A stretch of DNA of 64,000 nt, from positions 4,960,001 to 5,024,000 of the forward strand of contig NC_053184.1 in NCBI RefSeq assembly GCF_905163445.1. The letters are read 5' to 3'. Positions 1 to 12,974 of this stretch are shown here, piece by piece; the stretch's first letter is position 1; each line of letters opens with the position of its first letter. The notes beneath the pieces are model-generated. The model made no database searches, was not told the origin of the DNA, and worked only from the letters and a program-made list of their open reading frames with translations. The stretch comes from Pararge aegeria. Its lineage: Eukaryota; Arthropoda; Insecta; Lepidoptera; Nymphalidae. The position numbers and the translations under genes are program-made.

Positions 1-682
1 GTAATGGGATGGGCCACTAAAACCTGCGTACGTGTTTTATCGTTTTACGATTGTAGTTCAATTTACCATTAAAACACGTTTTTTAGGTTCGCAAACCCAA
101 ATTATAAACAGGATTGACGTCTTAACGCTCTTCGAAGCATTTTGTTGGACACCATCATTTGTCTAACTCCGGGCTGGAAGATTTTGAGATTTCTTGTTCT
201 AACCTGTGATACGCATCCCGATCCTTGTTATCTGTAGCTGAACAAACACCACTAGACCAACGACGGAGTTACTTTTAACTTCTAAACAAAATTCACAATT
301 GGGTGTCAATCATACAAGCTTAAAATTCTGCAAATCGAAAGAGACGATACCATGTAAATGTAATGCGTGTATTTTGTCGCGTGATGGCATTAATTTGAAT
401 AGGTAGATGAGTACAACATAACATAACTAACAACTAATGAGTGGTGTTTTCAGACATACAAATAATACCATACAAATCAGTGCAAACTTTACGCCAGGGT
501 TAATGAAAAAAGCGTGGTCCGTTTTTGATATAACGATTTACAGTAATCTTGCATTTTAAAATTAACACGAGTTAACCTTTCTTTTACGTAAGACCATTTT
601 CAAATTAATGTAAAAGAAAATCGAGTTGATCGATGTCAGTGATAGCAAAGTGCATTGAATGAAAACAGTACGTCTACGGTCT
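1..682. other. AT-rich stretch without a gene
   Basis: No exon-like open frame, splice-site pair or recognisable repeat head is visible here. The stretch lies directly upstream of the hAT-like element. Nothing can be assigned from sequence alone. Confidence 0.5.
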
Positions 683-706
683 AGTATATTTAGTGTTGCC
701 CAAATT

Positions 707-862
707 CAGTCTTGGTCTTGCAGTCTTGGTCTTGTTCTTGCGTTTTTGCAAGACCAAGACCAAGAACAAGACCGCGTATTTTTAGCAAGACCAAGACCAA
801 GACTGACCGTGCAAGACTTGAGCAAGAACAAGACATAGCCTGCAAGACTCTTGCGTCTTGCA
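707..862. repeat. Left subterminal CAAGAC/GTCTTG array of the hAT-like element
   Basis: Degenerate hexamers CAAGAC, CAAGAA and their complements fill this segment. The first third reads GTCTTG-like and the remainder CAAGAC-like, so the array can fold back on itself around 755-765. In hAT elements, subterminal motif clusters serve as transposase binding sites; that role here is inference. Confidence 0.8.
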
Positions 863-2059
863 GCTAGGACTTAGCGCTATTTCACGGAGTAGTTAGGTGT
901 AACAGTTCGGTGTATAGGTAGGTAGGTACGCTTAGGAATTCTATGAGACGCAAAAAACTATATCAAAGAATATGAAAAACTGGACCTATGCGCATTACGA
1001 CTAATACCATAAACATAGCGAATAAAAAAATATCTATTAAAATCAAACTGAGTGCATGCATAGTTATGTTTTAACCATCGGCACTTTGATAATGCGGCAT
1101 CAAAGGTTTTGTACTTACTTCTCAAAGAAATTTGCCGCTTTTCGGAAGTACATGGTTATGATACACGCGCCGGCGGCTTCTTTTGAAATCTAAAACAATC
1201 GTTGCCGCCGCGCCGAAATCATAACATTTGACACTATTCATGCAAAATAATTTCGAATTTTAAGAGTACCTACAGGTGTTCCAAAGAATAAATAAGTTTC
1301 AGAGTGCTTAGAATGAAAATGAATACATTATACTGATCACGCAAGTAGTATTATGATTAGGATAAAATGGTGAGGATAGGTAGTAGATGTCATAATAATT
1401 CATTCTAGTAAGTAATTATAATATTGATTACTTATATGGTTTTAAACTAATTACTTAGGTACTATTATTGTACATTTAGTCATTATATTTCTTAAGTTTT
1501 TACAAGAAAAAATAGCAAAAAAGTGTTCGAATATCTCTGAGAGAGATGATGAGAGTAAGTATTTACTAGCTGTGCCCGCGACTTCGTCCACGAGGAATAG
1601 TAACTTTGGAGGTATAGTGACGTTCAGGATTTATTTATTTATTTTAAAACTTCTGTCATCAAACATACAAACGAACTCTTCAGCTTTATTCAAATAAATG
1701 ATAAATCGTAAAACTCTTTTATTAAATTTCTTATAAGTTGAGGGTTCAATCTCTTTCTAGACAGATAAGTATTGTTCTTTAAAATACAGTCAAGTTATTG
1801 TAATTAATTTGTTTTTTTACATGTTTTAGCAAATGTAAGCTTATAAATCATAAATGTTTATTAAGAAACAGTTACTTCCATGGAAAACGACATATAGGTC
1901 GGTTGATTTTTCGAATTTCTTATCAAATCTTCAGTTATTTATTAATCTGCTTGATCTTTACTATGGCTATGTTAATTCAAGCTCACAATGTTCCAATTCT
2001 AATACGTTTTTCTAAGATTTAAAGTAAACTTTAATAAATAGTAATAGACTAATAGGTAA

Positions 2060-2197
2060 TTGCAAGACTTGCAAGACTCTTGCTGCAAGACCAAGACCAA
2101 GACCAAGACTGGGAGCGCAAGACCAAGACCAAGACCAAGACCAGGTGTATTGGCGCAAGACCAAGACCAAGACTGGCTAAGTCTCGTCTTGTTCTTG
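2060..2197. repeat. Right subterminal CAAGAC array of the hAT-like element
   Basis: At least a dozen CAAGAC-type hexamers in blocks of two to four, separated by short spacers, ending just inside the right terminal repeat. Translated on the minus strand they give an artificial Leu/Gly/Val-rich reading frame that is not a gene. Confidence 0.8.
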
Positions 2198-2554
2198 CAT
2201 TTGGGCAACACTAAGTATATTGTGTAATGGATCGTAAACATTGCGATACGGAAGGTGCAAGGTGCAATCCATTTCAGGTGTAATTTCACTTAGAGCCTCT
2301 ATCGAATGGAGGCGGGCGGCGGTCGGTGGGCACGCCTCATTAATGTCCACTGTTGTTTTTCACGTGTTATATTTTTACAATAATATAGTAATTTTCCACA
2401 TTTTAGGTTTTATTCATCTTACATGGGCCTCGTTAACATGCCCACTTACGTTCTACTTAAGTTCTACAAAAAAAGATAATCGAAATAATTATAATATTCA
2501 GTTAAACACCTAGATAATGAAAAACATTAATGTTCAACACACAAACATTTTCCA

Positions 2555-2625
2555 GTGGGAATCGAACCCACGGCCTGGGACTCAGAAACCGGGCCGCCGC
2601 GCACTGCCGAAAAGGCATACGCGCT
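2555..2625 (-). mobile_element. SINE family A, tRNA-like head only
   Basis: On the minus strand this reads as the tRNA-like head seen in full at 7167 and 26968: an A-box-like segment, then a B-box containing GGTTCGATTCCCAC-like sequence. The body is missing or too diverged to recognise, so it is a truncated copy. Confidence 0.6.
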
Positions 2626-2914
2626 TCTAAGTTTTTTTTTTATTTCATTTCCACTTACAGTTAAAACAGTAGGCTAGACTCTTGCATGTTTTACATAATT
2701 GACATTACTATTTTACCCACCACCCAGTTAATGGCGACAAACGGTATTGCACCGTTGTTATTTTAAGTCGATTAGGTTTGCACGGTCTTACCTTGTTTCC
2801 GGGCCGCAATTATAGTTATTAAGGAGGGGTTACTTATTGGAAAACGGAATGAAAACGAAGTGAATATAACAAATTTAAAAAGTATTCACTTAACAACATA
2901 GAATTGAACCTTAT

Positions 2915-3060
2915 ATTTATAAATTCAAATTCAAAATCCATTTTATTCAAGTAGACCTAGTTTATAAGCAATTTTTGATCACCCCAACCTACTTGTTAGA
3001 AAGGCTTCTACCGAGAAGAGCCAGCAAGAAACTCAGCAGTTTGATCTTTTTCAACATCAT
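2915..3060. repeat. Dispersed repeat family E (LINE 3'-end-like)
   Basis: Starts with AAATTCAAATTCAAAATCC and continues with a segment about a third-person 'ttattcaagtagaccta' motif shared with 41112, 43325, 46340 and 59795. The block is typical of lepidopteran LINE 3' ends inserted in reverse. Class assignment is from general pattern, not a search. Confidence 0.5.
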
Positions 3061-3159
3061 TTTACAGGTTATAAATAACTGTAATAATAGCTTTACTTTT
3101 GTGTGGTGTACAATAAAAGTTTATTCATTAGAAAAACTGAGTCAAATGTCACAGATGAA

Positions 3160-3331
3160 ATTAATGTATTTAATCCGCCAACCCACTTTTGAGCAGCGTG
3201 GTGAAACTATCTCCCTCTCTCCTCAGAGATAAGTCTATATTTACCCAAGAGGAGGAAATTAATTTAGAAGATGACGATGATCGTTATCGTCACGCTGCTC
3301 AAAAGTGGGTTGGCGGATTAAATACATTAAT
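3160..3331. repeat. Perfect inverted repeat, 41-bp arms
   Basis: Left arm 3160-3200 and right arm 3291-3331 are exact reverse complements around a 90-base centre. No target duplication is evident, so it could be a small fold-back element or a template-switch product. Confidence 0.9.
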
Positions 3332-4534
3332 TAAAATAAATTTAGAAACATCATGTGGTAATTAATAACAAGGTTTTTCTATAAAGATATTCTCGATACC
3401 AGTTAGACAATTGACGTCTACGCATTTTAGAAAGCGTGGAGGGTCCAAGATCTAAATCCCTGTCTTTTTAGAGGAGCTTGATACCATCGTTTAAAACAGT
3501 TTTATTTAAAGATTGGTGGCGCTCTTATTTGTTTTTATAATCCTTTTTTTTATTTTTGAAACTTCAATATTCTTACTAATATTATAAATAAAAAAGCAAA
3601 TTAAAAATATGTTTGTTTGTCCTTCCTTCATGTCCTAACTTAGCAACCGATCAACTAAATTTTTCGTATACAGTTAGTTGAAAGGGCGGAGAATAACATA
3701 CGCTACTTTTTATTCCAAGAAAACGAACTTTTCCAACAAGATTTTTTAAAAGACCGTAGTTGAAATAAAACGCGGGCAACAGCATAGTATGTCTTATAAA
3801 ACCGTTAGTTTGAAATAATACTGTTTGAAGCGATGACAGTAAGCCCCCACTGCCTATAGTACTGTGGCATTCATAAGTTGATGGTGATAACGATAATGAA
3901 ATTGGTGGAATTACAACTCCACCAGTCAATCTTTTATTGCCATATCGAACTATGTTTTTAATTTGCTGTAGGAAGTATTGAAGTATTGTTACAATCCGGT
4001 ACGTGTGTTTGGATTACGAATCGTTTTTATTTCCCGTGAAATTTCAAGGGGGCGCACCCCAGTCCGAGTGCAACTCTTATATATATACAAGAGCATCAAA
4101 AACTGTATGAAGCTATTGCTTTATGCAAGTTTACTGACACGCATCGACGAGATGGGTGCTTTATAACACGTGCCGGACGTGCGAGATGAAATTGCATTTT
4201 TCTTGTATAGAAAATAGAGACCCCTCAAAATACCCATGCAGAATCATCACTGGCATTCCACTCTTGGAAGTCAATTTAAAACACAAATCGCCCGACAAAT
4301 ATATTATCTTCTATAATGGGTTACTAGCACAACGATTTCTCCCCTTTTTTTAAGTAATTTATCATTAAAAAGAATATTATGTGAATAAATAACCGCAAAG
4401 TACGTAAATAAGTAAGGAAGCAAGCAACACTCCCGCCCATTTCGTACGTACGTTTCGTATGAACATACGTTAACGTTAAAGAATATTTGAAAATAAGTAT
4501 AAAAAACTGACACAATATATCTATTAATCACAAA
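3332..4534. other. No gene; diverged repeat fragments
   Basis: Short overlapping open frames occur around 3651-4531, but none has splice context or a protein-like composition. About 3585-3760 resembles the 'tttgtttgtccttccttcatgtcc' type dispersed repeat also seen near 37500. Confidence 0.4.
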
Positions 4535-4760
4535 GGCGGAGCAGTGCGGTAGGTCTATTCTCTAAACCACCTTACCAACAAGGGAGAACCGCCAAGCGAT
4601 TTTGCGTTCCGGTACGATGTCAGGTAGAAGCTGATTAGGGATATAGGTTTATTAGAATACCCCTGACAGGTTAGCCCGCTGCCATCTTGGACTGCATCAT
4701 CATTAACACTAGCTGGGATTACAGTTAAGGGCTAAATTGTAGTGCATTAAAAACATATTT
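4535..4760 (+). mobile_element. SINE family B, body fragment
   Basis: Matches the body shared by copies at 38028 and 40538: a 'gccaagcgatt...ccggtacgatgtc' segment, then 'ctgattaggg', 'ggttagcccgct' and 'ccatcttggactgcatcatca', ending in 'gggctaaattgtagt'. The tRNA-like head is missing. Confidence 0.75.
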
Positions 4761-7166
4761 CCTATGAGAGAGGAGGCCTTTGAGTCGCATTGACATATCA
4801 ATAAATTGATTAGTTGAATTGAAAAACCGCGGGAATGTATTCAATACACTGTTCTTGAGATTGAGTTATAAAATGAATACTAAAAGGATCCCTACTACTA
4901 CTACTACCAATAGAATGACATTCCTTTGGGAAATAAGCATTGCTGTGAAGGCTCGTAAAGTACCTATATACTTCAAAGGCATTCGTGCTTTTCTTCACTA
5001 TTGACTGAGCTCTCTCCCTTCCGGGATCTACTCATGATCATTGACATATGTGTATGACATATGTGACAGTATTTTATTTAAGACTAGTAACGCCCCACGG
5101 TTTCGATTCCGTGGGAATGTCGGGGAAAAAAGTAACAATGTGTCTATCAAGTTTCATCGGAATCGGTGCAATAATAAAAATGAAAATACGTAGGTATTTG
5201 AATAATAAAATTATTAATAGCAGGATACGAATATATCCAAGTTTTGTTTCTACCGGCAATCTTATTAAATTTGAGAACAATAAAGCTGCTATTGTGACTT
5301 GACTATAACTTTAAAATTATATTAGTATAGATAGGTGTCCACCAACACGCATTAGCAGCGGGGTGGGTCTATGCTCTTAAACTGTCTCTCCGATGTGAGT
5401 CGAGGCCTGATGATGATGGTGATGAGATAGGTATATAATTCGGGGAGTATGCAAAAACTGTTGAATCTTTATCCTCCTTTTAACTTTTACCATTCCACCA
5501 CAAGGCACCAGACTGGTTTCATCCCTAAAACTACTATCAAAACTCTACATAATATTACTCTTATATGAGTCCTGTTCTTTATAGATTAATGAATTTTTCG
5601 CAAGAGGTTTTTTAATTAAATAATTAGTACCAAGATAGGTGACATATTATATATACGCTTATCTCTGTAATAGATCTCTACAAGAGTATTTATGTGTATC
5701 ATACTTAATAATAGGTCAATATTATAATTATCAAAAAAGCTGTGGTCAAGCAAACATTTATGTCTGTAAGAGATCTCTACCAGTGACCACTTGTATGTGT
5801 ATCACACTCATAATCCTAAACATAACTAATTCTGAAAGCGCATTAAACTTACTTAACCACTTCAGGAAATGCATATAGAAAACTTTGTTTTAGAGATAAA
5901 CGTTCCCGCTCGTTTATCTAATTTTGTATTGGAAAACATTCTCATGGGCATATTTTATTAAATGTATCTGGAAATGGAAATCTAGCTGTAATCTCTCGCG
6001 CAATTGATTGTAATCCCCCAGGGCTGTCCCAAACAGTCCATTATCAATGAGCGGCCGTAATCCTCCCGGCAAATACGCCATCCCTCAGCGGGTGCCGCAA
6101 ACGGTGATTAAAGCACCGCGATATGAACTCAATCTGTCACATTTAAACAGGGTTGTCACTTTTCTACGGTGCTAATCCAGCATTTGTTTTCAAAGTTTTC
6201 CTGTATTCACTAGTTTAAAATATTACAATTATAATAAATATACTATATTACATTTAAAATATTACAAAAGTAATATTATTGTATAACTGTAAATAAAATT
6301 TTAGTTTGAAATTAATTAAAAAATGTATACTATATTTTGAAGCATCTCATTATATATTAATAATAATATACTAACTAGTTTTCGTTATGTGTTACAAATA
6401 GTATCTGCATCTCAACGCAAAAGAAAAAAATATCATTCATAAGTTTGTAAAGCTACTGTATGTTTTTCTAAAAGTTATAATAAAAATAAAACCACTTGGA
6501 ATTTGTGCAGGTGGTACTTACAGCTGAGCAAATGCCGTGCGTTATAAACGCATACTTTACGCTAATTTTCAGCAATAACTCTAGGTACGTATAGCTAAAA
6601 CTAACTCCAAATGTTCAACAGCCCTACTGACATGTGGACCTGCATTTTCGCACGATTCACTTACGTTTGTCGTAAAGCGCACCATTAGTCGAGATGTGAG
6701 CTGTGAGCGTAATTGTCGAAGGGTGTCCGTCCTAATTGTAGGGTCCGCTTTGTCCGGTGTCAAACGTCGGCCTATTGTCTACAGGACAATACTGTTTAAT
6801 AACATGGCAATATAGCAAAATTTACTAACAGGTTCACTGCGTCATATCGAGCAGTGATATAATTTATCTTAGGGTTTTATATTTACTTTTGTAACGCTAG
6901 GAAAACGTTTTAATTATGATATATAATATTATTGGCATACAAATAATACTAAACAAATTTCTGGTAAACTCACCCCAGATTCTCATATTACTTTTTAAAA
7001 AAACGTGAGGAAAAAGTATCAAGTTGACGATTAACATTGGCATTACTCATTACTGATGCAATCCATTCCGTTACACGCAAGCAATCGCTTAACACTATTG
7101 TTTATTTAAGTAAGCAATGACCACAAGGGTCAAAATAGGAAAATAACATAAGTAATTACACACTTT
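4761..7166. other. No gene supported; one GC-richer island
   Basis: Small open frames are scattered here without splice support. A diverged repeat that includes the phrase 'tttcatcggaatcggtgca' lies near 5085-5290. About 5985-6165 is a GC-richer, complex-looking island in AT-rich surroundings, with no obvious reading frame or repeat similarity within the window. It could be a regulatory element, but that is speculation. Confidence 0.35.
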
Positions 7167-7432
7167 TGACGGCCGAATGGCGCAGTGGGCAGCGACCCTG
7201 CTTTCTGAGTCCAAGGCCGTTGGTTCGATTCCCACAACTGGACAATATTTGTGTGATGAACATGAATGTTTTTCAGTGTCTGTATTATATTATATATAGT
7301 ATTTATATATATATATATATATATGTATATTATTAAAAAAAAAAATCCTCAGTTATCTTAGTACCCATAACACAAGCTACGCTTACTTTGGGACTAGATG
7401 GCGATGTGTGTTTGGTCTTAGTTAATTTATTT
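7167..7432 (+). mobile_element. SINE family A, near full length
   Basis: tRNA-like head with a GGCGCAGTGGGCAGC A-box-like segment and a GGTTCGATTCCCACA B-box. The body contains 'tgtgtgatgaacatgaatg', an internal (AT)n tract at about 7294-7324, and the tail 'acaagctacgcttactttgg' and 'ctagatggcgatgtgtg'. It is closely related to the copy at 26968. Confidence 0.85.
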
Positions 7433-9769
7433 ATTTATTAATAATGTAGGGATACCAAAATCACGTTTACCATAAACAACGTTCAATATTTAATAATTAT
7501 AAAAGTGCGGGTGGTAGCCCTGGATGTATTTTATAGATCTATTTCAGAACTCGAAAGAGTAAGGCAAACCTGCAAAAAGATCGACGGGCAAAGGGAAATA
7601 TAGAGATACTTCCAATAACCAATTCATCTAAACGAAATCTGAGCGGTGACCTTATTTTTAACAAATTGTTTTTTTTTTCATGAACACTTTTTGTGTTAAT
7701 AGTATATTTTGTTATTACGAGTATTAAGAACTTGATGATCCGATGAATTTCTTACAATACTTTATTGAACGCCATATTTTATTGAAAGTAATCCGAAGTG
7801 TTCCTTTGGATTTCGTCCAGTCTTTTTCTTTTTAATTACTCCTATATACTGGAAAATAAAACAAATTGTGTCGGAACTAATTGTGACGATTGATACTTTT
7901 TTTCAATATTCATCAACAAGGTATACGCATGGGATATTTAACGATGGTTGTCATTTACAGGAATAACGTTACAATAGCGGAAATGGAGCGAAGCGATGTC
8001 TGACACAGACAGACATAGCTAACGTATCGAACTGGCTACTATTATTTTGTTATCCCATTGTGACTGGTACAGGGCTATGCCATTGTTCTGACAGAGGGGA
8101 CGATCCTCATTTTTTAAATAAATAAACAAAGTATACTTAAAGTTGCACTTCCTTGAGCCCAGAGCTTCAAGCTTTCTTCTTGTTCGTGTTTTTATTATTT
8201 CCAAGTTGCCGCTATAGTTCTTATTCACATACAATCTTAACCTACGGATGATAAAAAGTCTACAGCCAAATAGATGCAATATTACTAAAAAGTATGAAAT
8301 TTGTATCAAAAATGTATTTGAAATTCTATCGGTCAGCAACACGTTCGAACGTTCGATATCCTGGATTCTCAGACCGCTATTTTTTGAAATACTTATTATT
8401 TTACAAAAAATTGTAGAGGTGATAATTTAAATAATATTTTGATTAAAGATGCTAACTTAAATAATAATTTTCAGAATATAAAGCCTTTTAAAGTTTGTAA
8501 AAAAAAATGGTTTAACGTGTTTTTTATATATACCAATATATAGTCATAATTACCACGCTAAGCATACGGATTAGTGATCGCAGGAGGTTGTAGTAGTACT
8601 CGTAGCACAGAACACGTTGCTACCCGTTCTCCGTTATATTCTCTTAGTCAACTCTTACGACTTCTGCGGGAGCAGGAGGCGAGGTGACAACTGTATTCTG
8701 AGCTGCCGTCACCACATGGCATATATAATATATACTAAATTAATTTGGAAGAATTAGAGAGCAAATACTCGTATATCCAAACTATCCGAACCTACTAAAA
8801 ACTACTTACCCACCCCGACAAGAATGCACAACTGCTTCGTTGATAACGACGTCTTGGGTCCAAATTCCGCATTGAGACAAAATGGTTAGGCTTTCTATTT
8901 TTCTACCAGCACGGAGTTATACGAAGTTCGCGCTATCCAACCCCTAGCATCGTTTATTGTCTGCTCTAACTGATAATAATCGTTGAAGCCTTCCGACTCA
9001 CATAGAACACAAAAGCTCTTATCACTTTCTGCTATGAGACGAAGCCTGTCTCAGCATTATAGTTATAGTAGGTATTCATATTTTCTTTTAGATGAGGTGT
9101 GGAAATAAATTAATAAACAAACAACAGTCATAACAATATCTGAAACGATTAATATTTATCTAAGTTCGCTAGATATAGTTTGGATCCAAGTTGTAGCCGA
9201 CAAACTCAATATTATCTTAACTCAAAACTGGCTGGCGAGTTTTCTTATCGAACCACTAAACTTTCTAGGAACGATTTCATCAACTTAACTGAATGTACAG
9301 TTTCAAATATAGGTCTGACTATCAAGTTGGACATTCGCTGCTTACTGATAATCTATTAGGAAGTAGTTACACATAATATGACTTAGTTAATGGTAATATT
9401 TTAAGCCTATTAGCATTACCTCATGCTCACATTTTAGCACCTACACACAGTTAACTTTCAGGCGGTATTTCATCCAGAGCCTCAACCAAATCTCGAAACG
9501 TGTAAAATACGTTAAAATAACAGCACGTTTTAGTATATAAAGTAAGCATGTAAACTACTCGTATATAAATATTCTCGTATGTAGATAAGTAGGATTATCC
9601 TACATTAATAAAAAAATATAGTGAAATTATAGTAATCTTTATCATTTTGTACTAAAAAGTTCTTCGTAGCATTCATAACTACGAACGCAGCAGATTTGGA
9701 ATTTTATCTTACTTCTAGTTTTTTAAGATATAAGATTTTATTCCGCGGGAATTGTCCAGGGCAATTTTT
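7433..9769. other. No gene supported
   Basis: Apart from family H at 8570-8725, nothing stands out. Two overlapping frames at 8019-8430 are on opposite strands, AT-rich, and lack splice context or recognisable motifs. Confidence 0.4.
8570..8725 (+). repeat. Dispersed repeat family H
   Basis: Shares with 57385-57645 the ordered phrases 'acccgttctccgttatatt', 'cttagtcaactcttacgac', 'ggtgacaa' and 'tgccgtcaccacat'. This is a common lepidopteran interspersed repeat type; its class is not assigned. Confidence 0.6.
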
Positions 9770-9905
9770 TTATTTTTATTCCGTAAAATAAATAAATAAA
9801 ATAAATCGCCATCTAGCCCCAAAGTAAGCGTAGCTTGTTTTTGGGTACTAAGATGACTGATAAATAATATACATAAATGCTTGCAATATATGAACACCAT
9901 CAATA
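9770..9905 (-). mobile_element. SINE family A, 3' part
   Basis: On the minus strand it carries the family A tail (AAGCTACGCTTACTTTGGG and 'ctagatggcgat') preceded by the 'atcttagtaccca' phrase. The head is missing. Confidence 0.7.
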
Positions 9906-10964
9906 TTACCTACATTTTTAGGATGCAATCTATATCCTTGATTAGATCAATGATCTATCAAAATCTGTTTTGTGGTCTAGGCATGACAAGGAATTGATAT
10001 TATTAGTATAAAGAATGGTGTATGGATGAAACCTTCGCTACACTATCATACCAAACGGTTTATAAATAAAAAAAAAGCATTTCGAAATGTTTTTGCAATC
10101 AGTTCGCCGGAGTTGGTGCCCTCTTGCGTCACTGAACTGCAGTGATTTTATCCGCTGATCCGTTATAATTCCGAAGCGAAGTCATGTGACACTTTAAAGC
10201 CAATGCTTCGGTGAAAAATCACAACTCATATTTGTAGGAGTAATAAATTCAGAGAAATACTTGTGTTATTAAATTGCAAAATGGAGACCGGCCAAAAACT
10301 TTCAAACTTCATAAATGGGACATATTTCCAAAGTCAACACTGCATAGTGATCTGCATTGCTTGAGCAATTTTGCCTATAGTTAAGCTTTGTGTTGAAGTT
10401 TTGCGCAATTGACACCACCCGAGACATAATAATAAGTTTTATTTTGGTATAAGATAAAATAAAATTATCCTGCATTTTTTTTACATCTTACTCCATATTG
10501 TTTTTTTTCCTTGTTATTATTGTTATAAAACCAATTAACTTAATGATTTATTTTAGAATTAATAATTTTAAATTAATTTAATGATAAAGCTGGACCCCAA
10601 CGGGGTTTTTATGTTAATGAGAGATTGCTAAAATAAATAAATAAAATTATTGTAACGGATTCGCATCAAAATAGTATCGAAATTACTTTGACGCAAGAAA
10701 GAGTCGTAGTTAGTATTGGCCATCTCTGGCTCAAGTACCTAATGCATATCTACCGGGAATAACTTGGCCAACCAACAAGCTTGGCCATTGAAATGTGCAA
10801 TGCTGCCAACTTTTTGGCCTCGCTGCAAGAGAAATGAATGTGTGCTGGACTTCATTTTGTTGTATTAATGTATATGAAATTCATTTAACTGTCCATATAT
10901 AACAAAAACAATTTCTCTCGCAAAGAAATAAGTCTCAGGCACAAAATTAAGAATATTAAGAAAT

Positions 10965-11235
10965 CGTGTACACGACTAATATCAAAGCATCAATAACCAC
11001 TACACTTAAGATCTCGAACAAACGGTTAGTCACTTCATATCATTTAGCAGTTGACAATAATTATTTTACCACTTATGTTCTAAGCGTTCAACATAAAATG
11101 GGAAAACGAGAAAAAAATTGTGACCTAGCAACATTCCGGGTGTAGTGAGACCTGCGCGGGGCGCTTCAACTGTTTTTTGACACAATGCGCTGCAAACAAT
11201 AATGGCTGCATGAGGATTCTACATGTTATTAATTC
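10965..11235 (+). repeat. Dispersed repeat family I, copy 1
   Basis: Shares ordered blocks with 24460-24680 and 58295-58830: 'gtgtacacgactaatat', 'ggttagtcacttcatatca', 'tttagcagttgac', 'tagcaacattccgg', 'gtttttgacacaatg' and 'aataatggctg'. No coding potential is seen. It is a medium-length non-coding mobile repeat of unknown class. Confidence 0.65.
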
Positions 11236-12446
11236 AATGGGCTCAGGCTATTTCAGGTTCGAAGTTGAGTCCGTTTTTGAATATCGAATCAATCGAGTTT
11301 TTTTCGACATTAACATTACTTATTCAAAACGGTCTCAAATCAATAAAATCAATCTTCAAATGAGATTTGTATGCTTGCAAAGATGGTAATATATTAAATC
11401 AATGGCTTACATTATGTATCAGCAAATTCGGAGATCTTTTAGCGACTGAAAACATTAGGCCCACTTCACTTTAACGCCCTAGTGTTTCGATATCCGATAT
11501 CCGAAAACTACTGCGGTTGCGATCGTGCTTCGACATTTAAAAATGACTCTACTTTTGCGATCGTGCAAATCTATCACCAAGGGTACTGTTTGCATCACCG
11601 TATCGGACACATATCAAAGGGAATGAGTGTCACTGGTCATGTCATAACGAGAGCCAATAAATAAATTCACCACAGGGTGCCATACAACGATGTTTACACA
11701 AAGCGGAGCAAATATTTGTGTGTAGATAAATTCGACAAGGGTGATTTAATGAAACCAAAACATTTTGGGGTTGCACACAAATAACTGTGTCCCGTTAATG
11801 CTCTCGCGTTATGGCATTATATAAAGAGCTGAACCCCTAGTACTTAGATTTGCTCGCTTGCAATCATTGGGCGGCCGTTTTGGTGTATTGGAGCATTGTG
11901 CTGTACTGTTGTGGTGACAATAAGTTGGAACATTCTACAACCAGTGCTGTTAAAAACATATATATAGAAAATATAAAATCGTCTTCTTGACTTTAAAATA
12001 AGGTAGGTTAAGGTAAGGTCCATTTTAATTTAACGTTACCGTTATTCGTCTCTCGAAAACCGTTCAGCGATTGTGTTCGCGCGTCTTATACTAAGGGTAT
12101 CTACTGGATTTCTGTATTAGATCAATCTGTTTTATTATTCATTGCAGTTACTTCTACTAGGCAAAATTCTTCCTTTACGGAATGTAAAAATACAACTTTT
12201 TGGTAACATTCATGATTTTTTTTAAATCATACCACATCAATAGTAAAAGTGTGTTCAGAAACTGTTCTAATTGTTTTTACTCTCACCTTCGATATCGAAC
12301 CTCGAGGCATCGATAGGAACTGTACTTTTACGTCCTAGCCTCGGGAAAAACTTGCCGCGCAAATATTCGAGAATCAAATGGAATCTTATCAAATGTGAGC
12401 GACCCATAAAATTTAAAATTGCGTAAATAACTGAAGCTGATTTACT

Positions 12447-12775
12447 AGCTGTCCCGGCGAACTTTGTACCGCGCATCATATTTTTTTTGATGAATGTTAT
12501 TATTTTAATACTTATTATCCTATTCCGGTCTAAGAGGAATCCAAAAAATCAAATATCATAAAAATTGGTCCAGCCGTTCTTGAGTTATAAATGGTGTAAC
12601 TGACTTTTTATGTCAACTCAGACGGGAACGCTGTCGAACGGGATAAACAGTATCCTATGTCCGCCTCCTGGCTCTAAGCTACGCACCTACCAATTTTCAG
12701 CCATATCGGTACAGCCGTTCTTGAGTTATAAGTAGTGTAACTAACACGACTTTCTTTTATATATATAGATTTAAT
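12447..12775 (+). repeat. Dispersed repeat family G
   Basis: Begins 'ctagctgtcccggcgaactt' and ends 'cttttatatatatagat'. The phrase 'ttggtccagccgttcttgag' occurs twice in related form (about 12566 and 12706), suggesting an internal duplication. Related pieces lie at 1564, 14122, 49674 and 63020. Confidence 0.6.
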
Positions 12776-12974
12776 TATTTTTAATTGATTAATTTATAAA
12801 ATGTATATACTGGATAAATCTGTATGTGATATGGAACATGCATTATGTACCTCCCGGGTTGCTACTTATGAACAGGCTTTGACAGGGCTTCCCAACCTGG
12901 TCGCCTCGGCGCCCGAATAAAGTACAGAAGTGCACCTAATGTACTTCAAACGAATCAAGAAACATATTTTCTTT

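Larger units (their letters stand above)
683..2221. mobile_element. Non-autonomous hAT-like DNA transposon with 8-bp target duplications
   Basis: The element runs from 691 to 2213 (1523 bp). Its ends are inverted copies of TAGTGTTGCCCAAAT: 691-705 on the left, and the reverse complement ending at 2213 on the right with one mismatch in the outer part compared. It is flanked by a perfect 8-bp direct repeat AGTATATT (683-690 and 2214-2221). An 8-bp target duplication and a TAGTG terminus are hallmarks of the hAT superfamily. No transposase frame is present, so it must move in trans if at all. Both ends carry subterminal arrays of CAAGAC-type hexamers in both orientations. The interior (about 1564-1620) includes a fragment of another dispersed repeat. 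Confidence 0.85.

Noticed and set aside
1999..2289. 96-residue minus-strand frame rich in Leu, Gly and Val
   Set aside because: It is a translation of the CAAGAC hexamer array at the right end of the hAT-like element.
6581..6763. 60-residue minus-strand frame with a GTAAGT inside
   Set aside because: No partner exon or acceptor was found and no known motif; not enough support.
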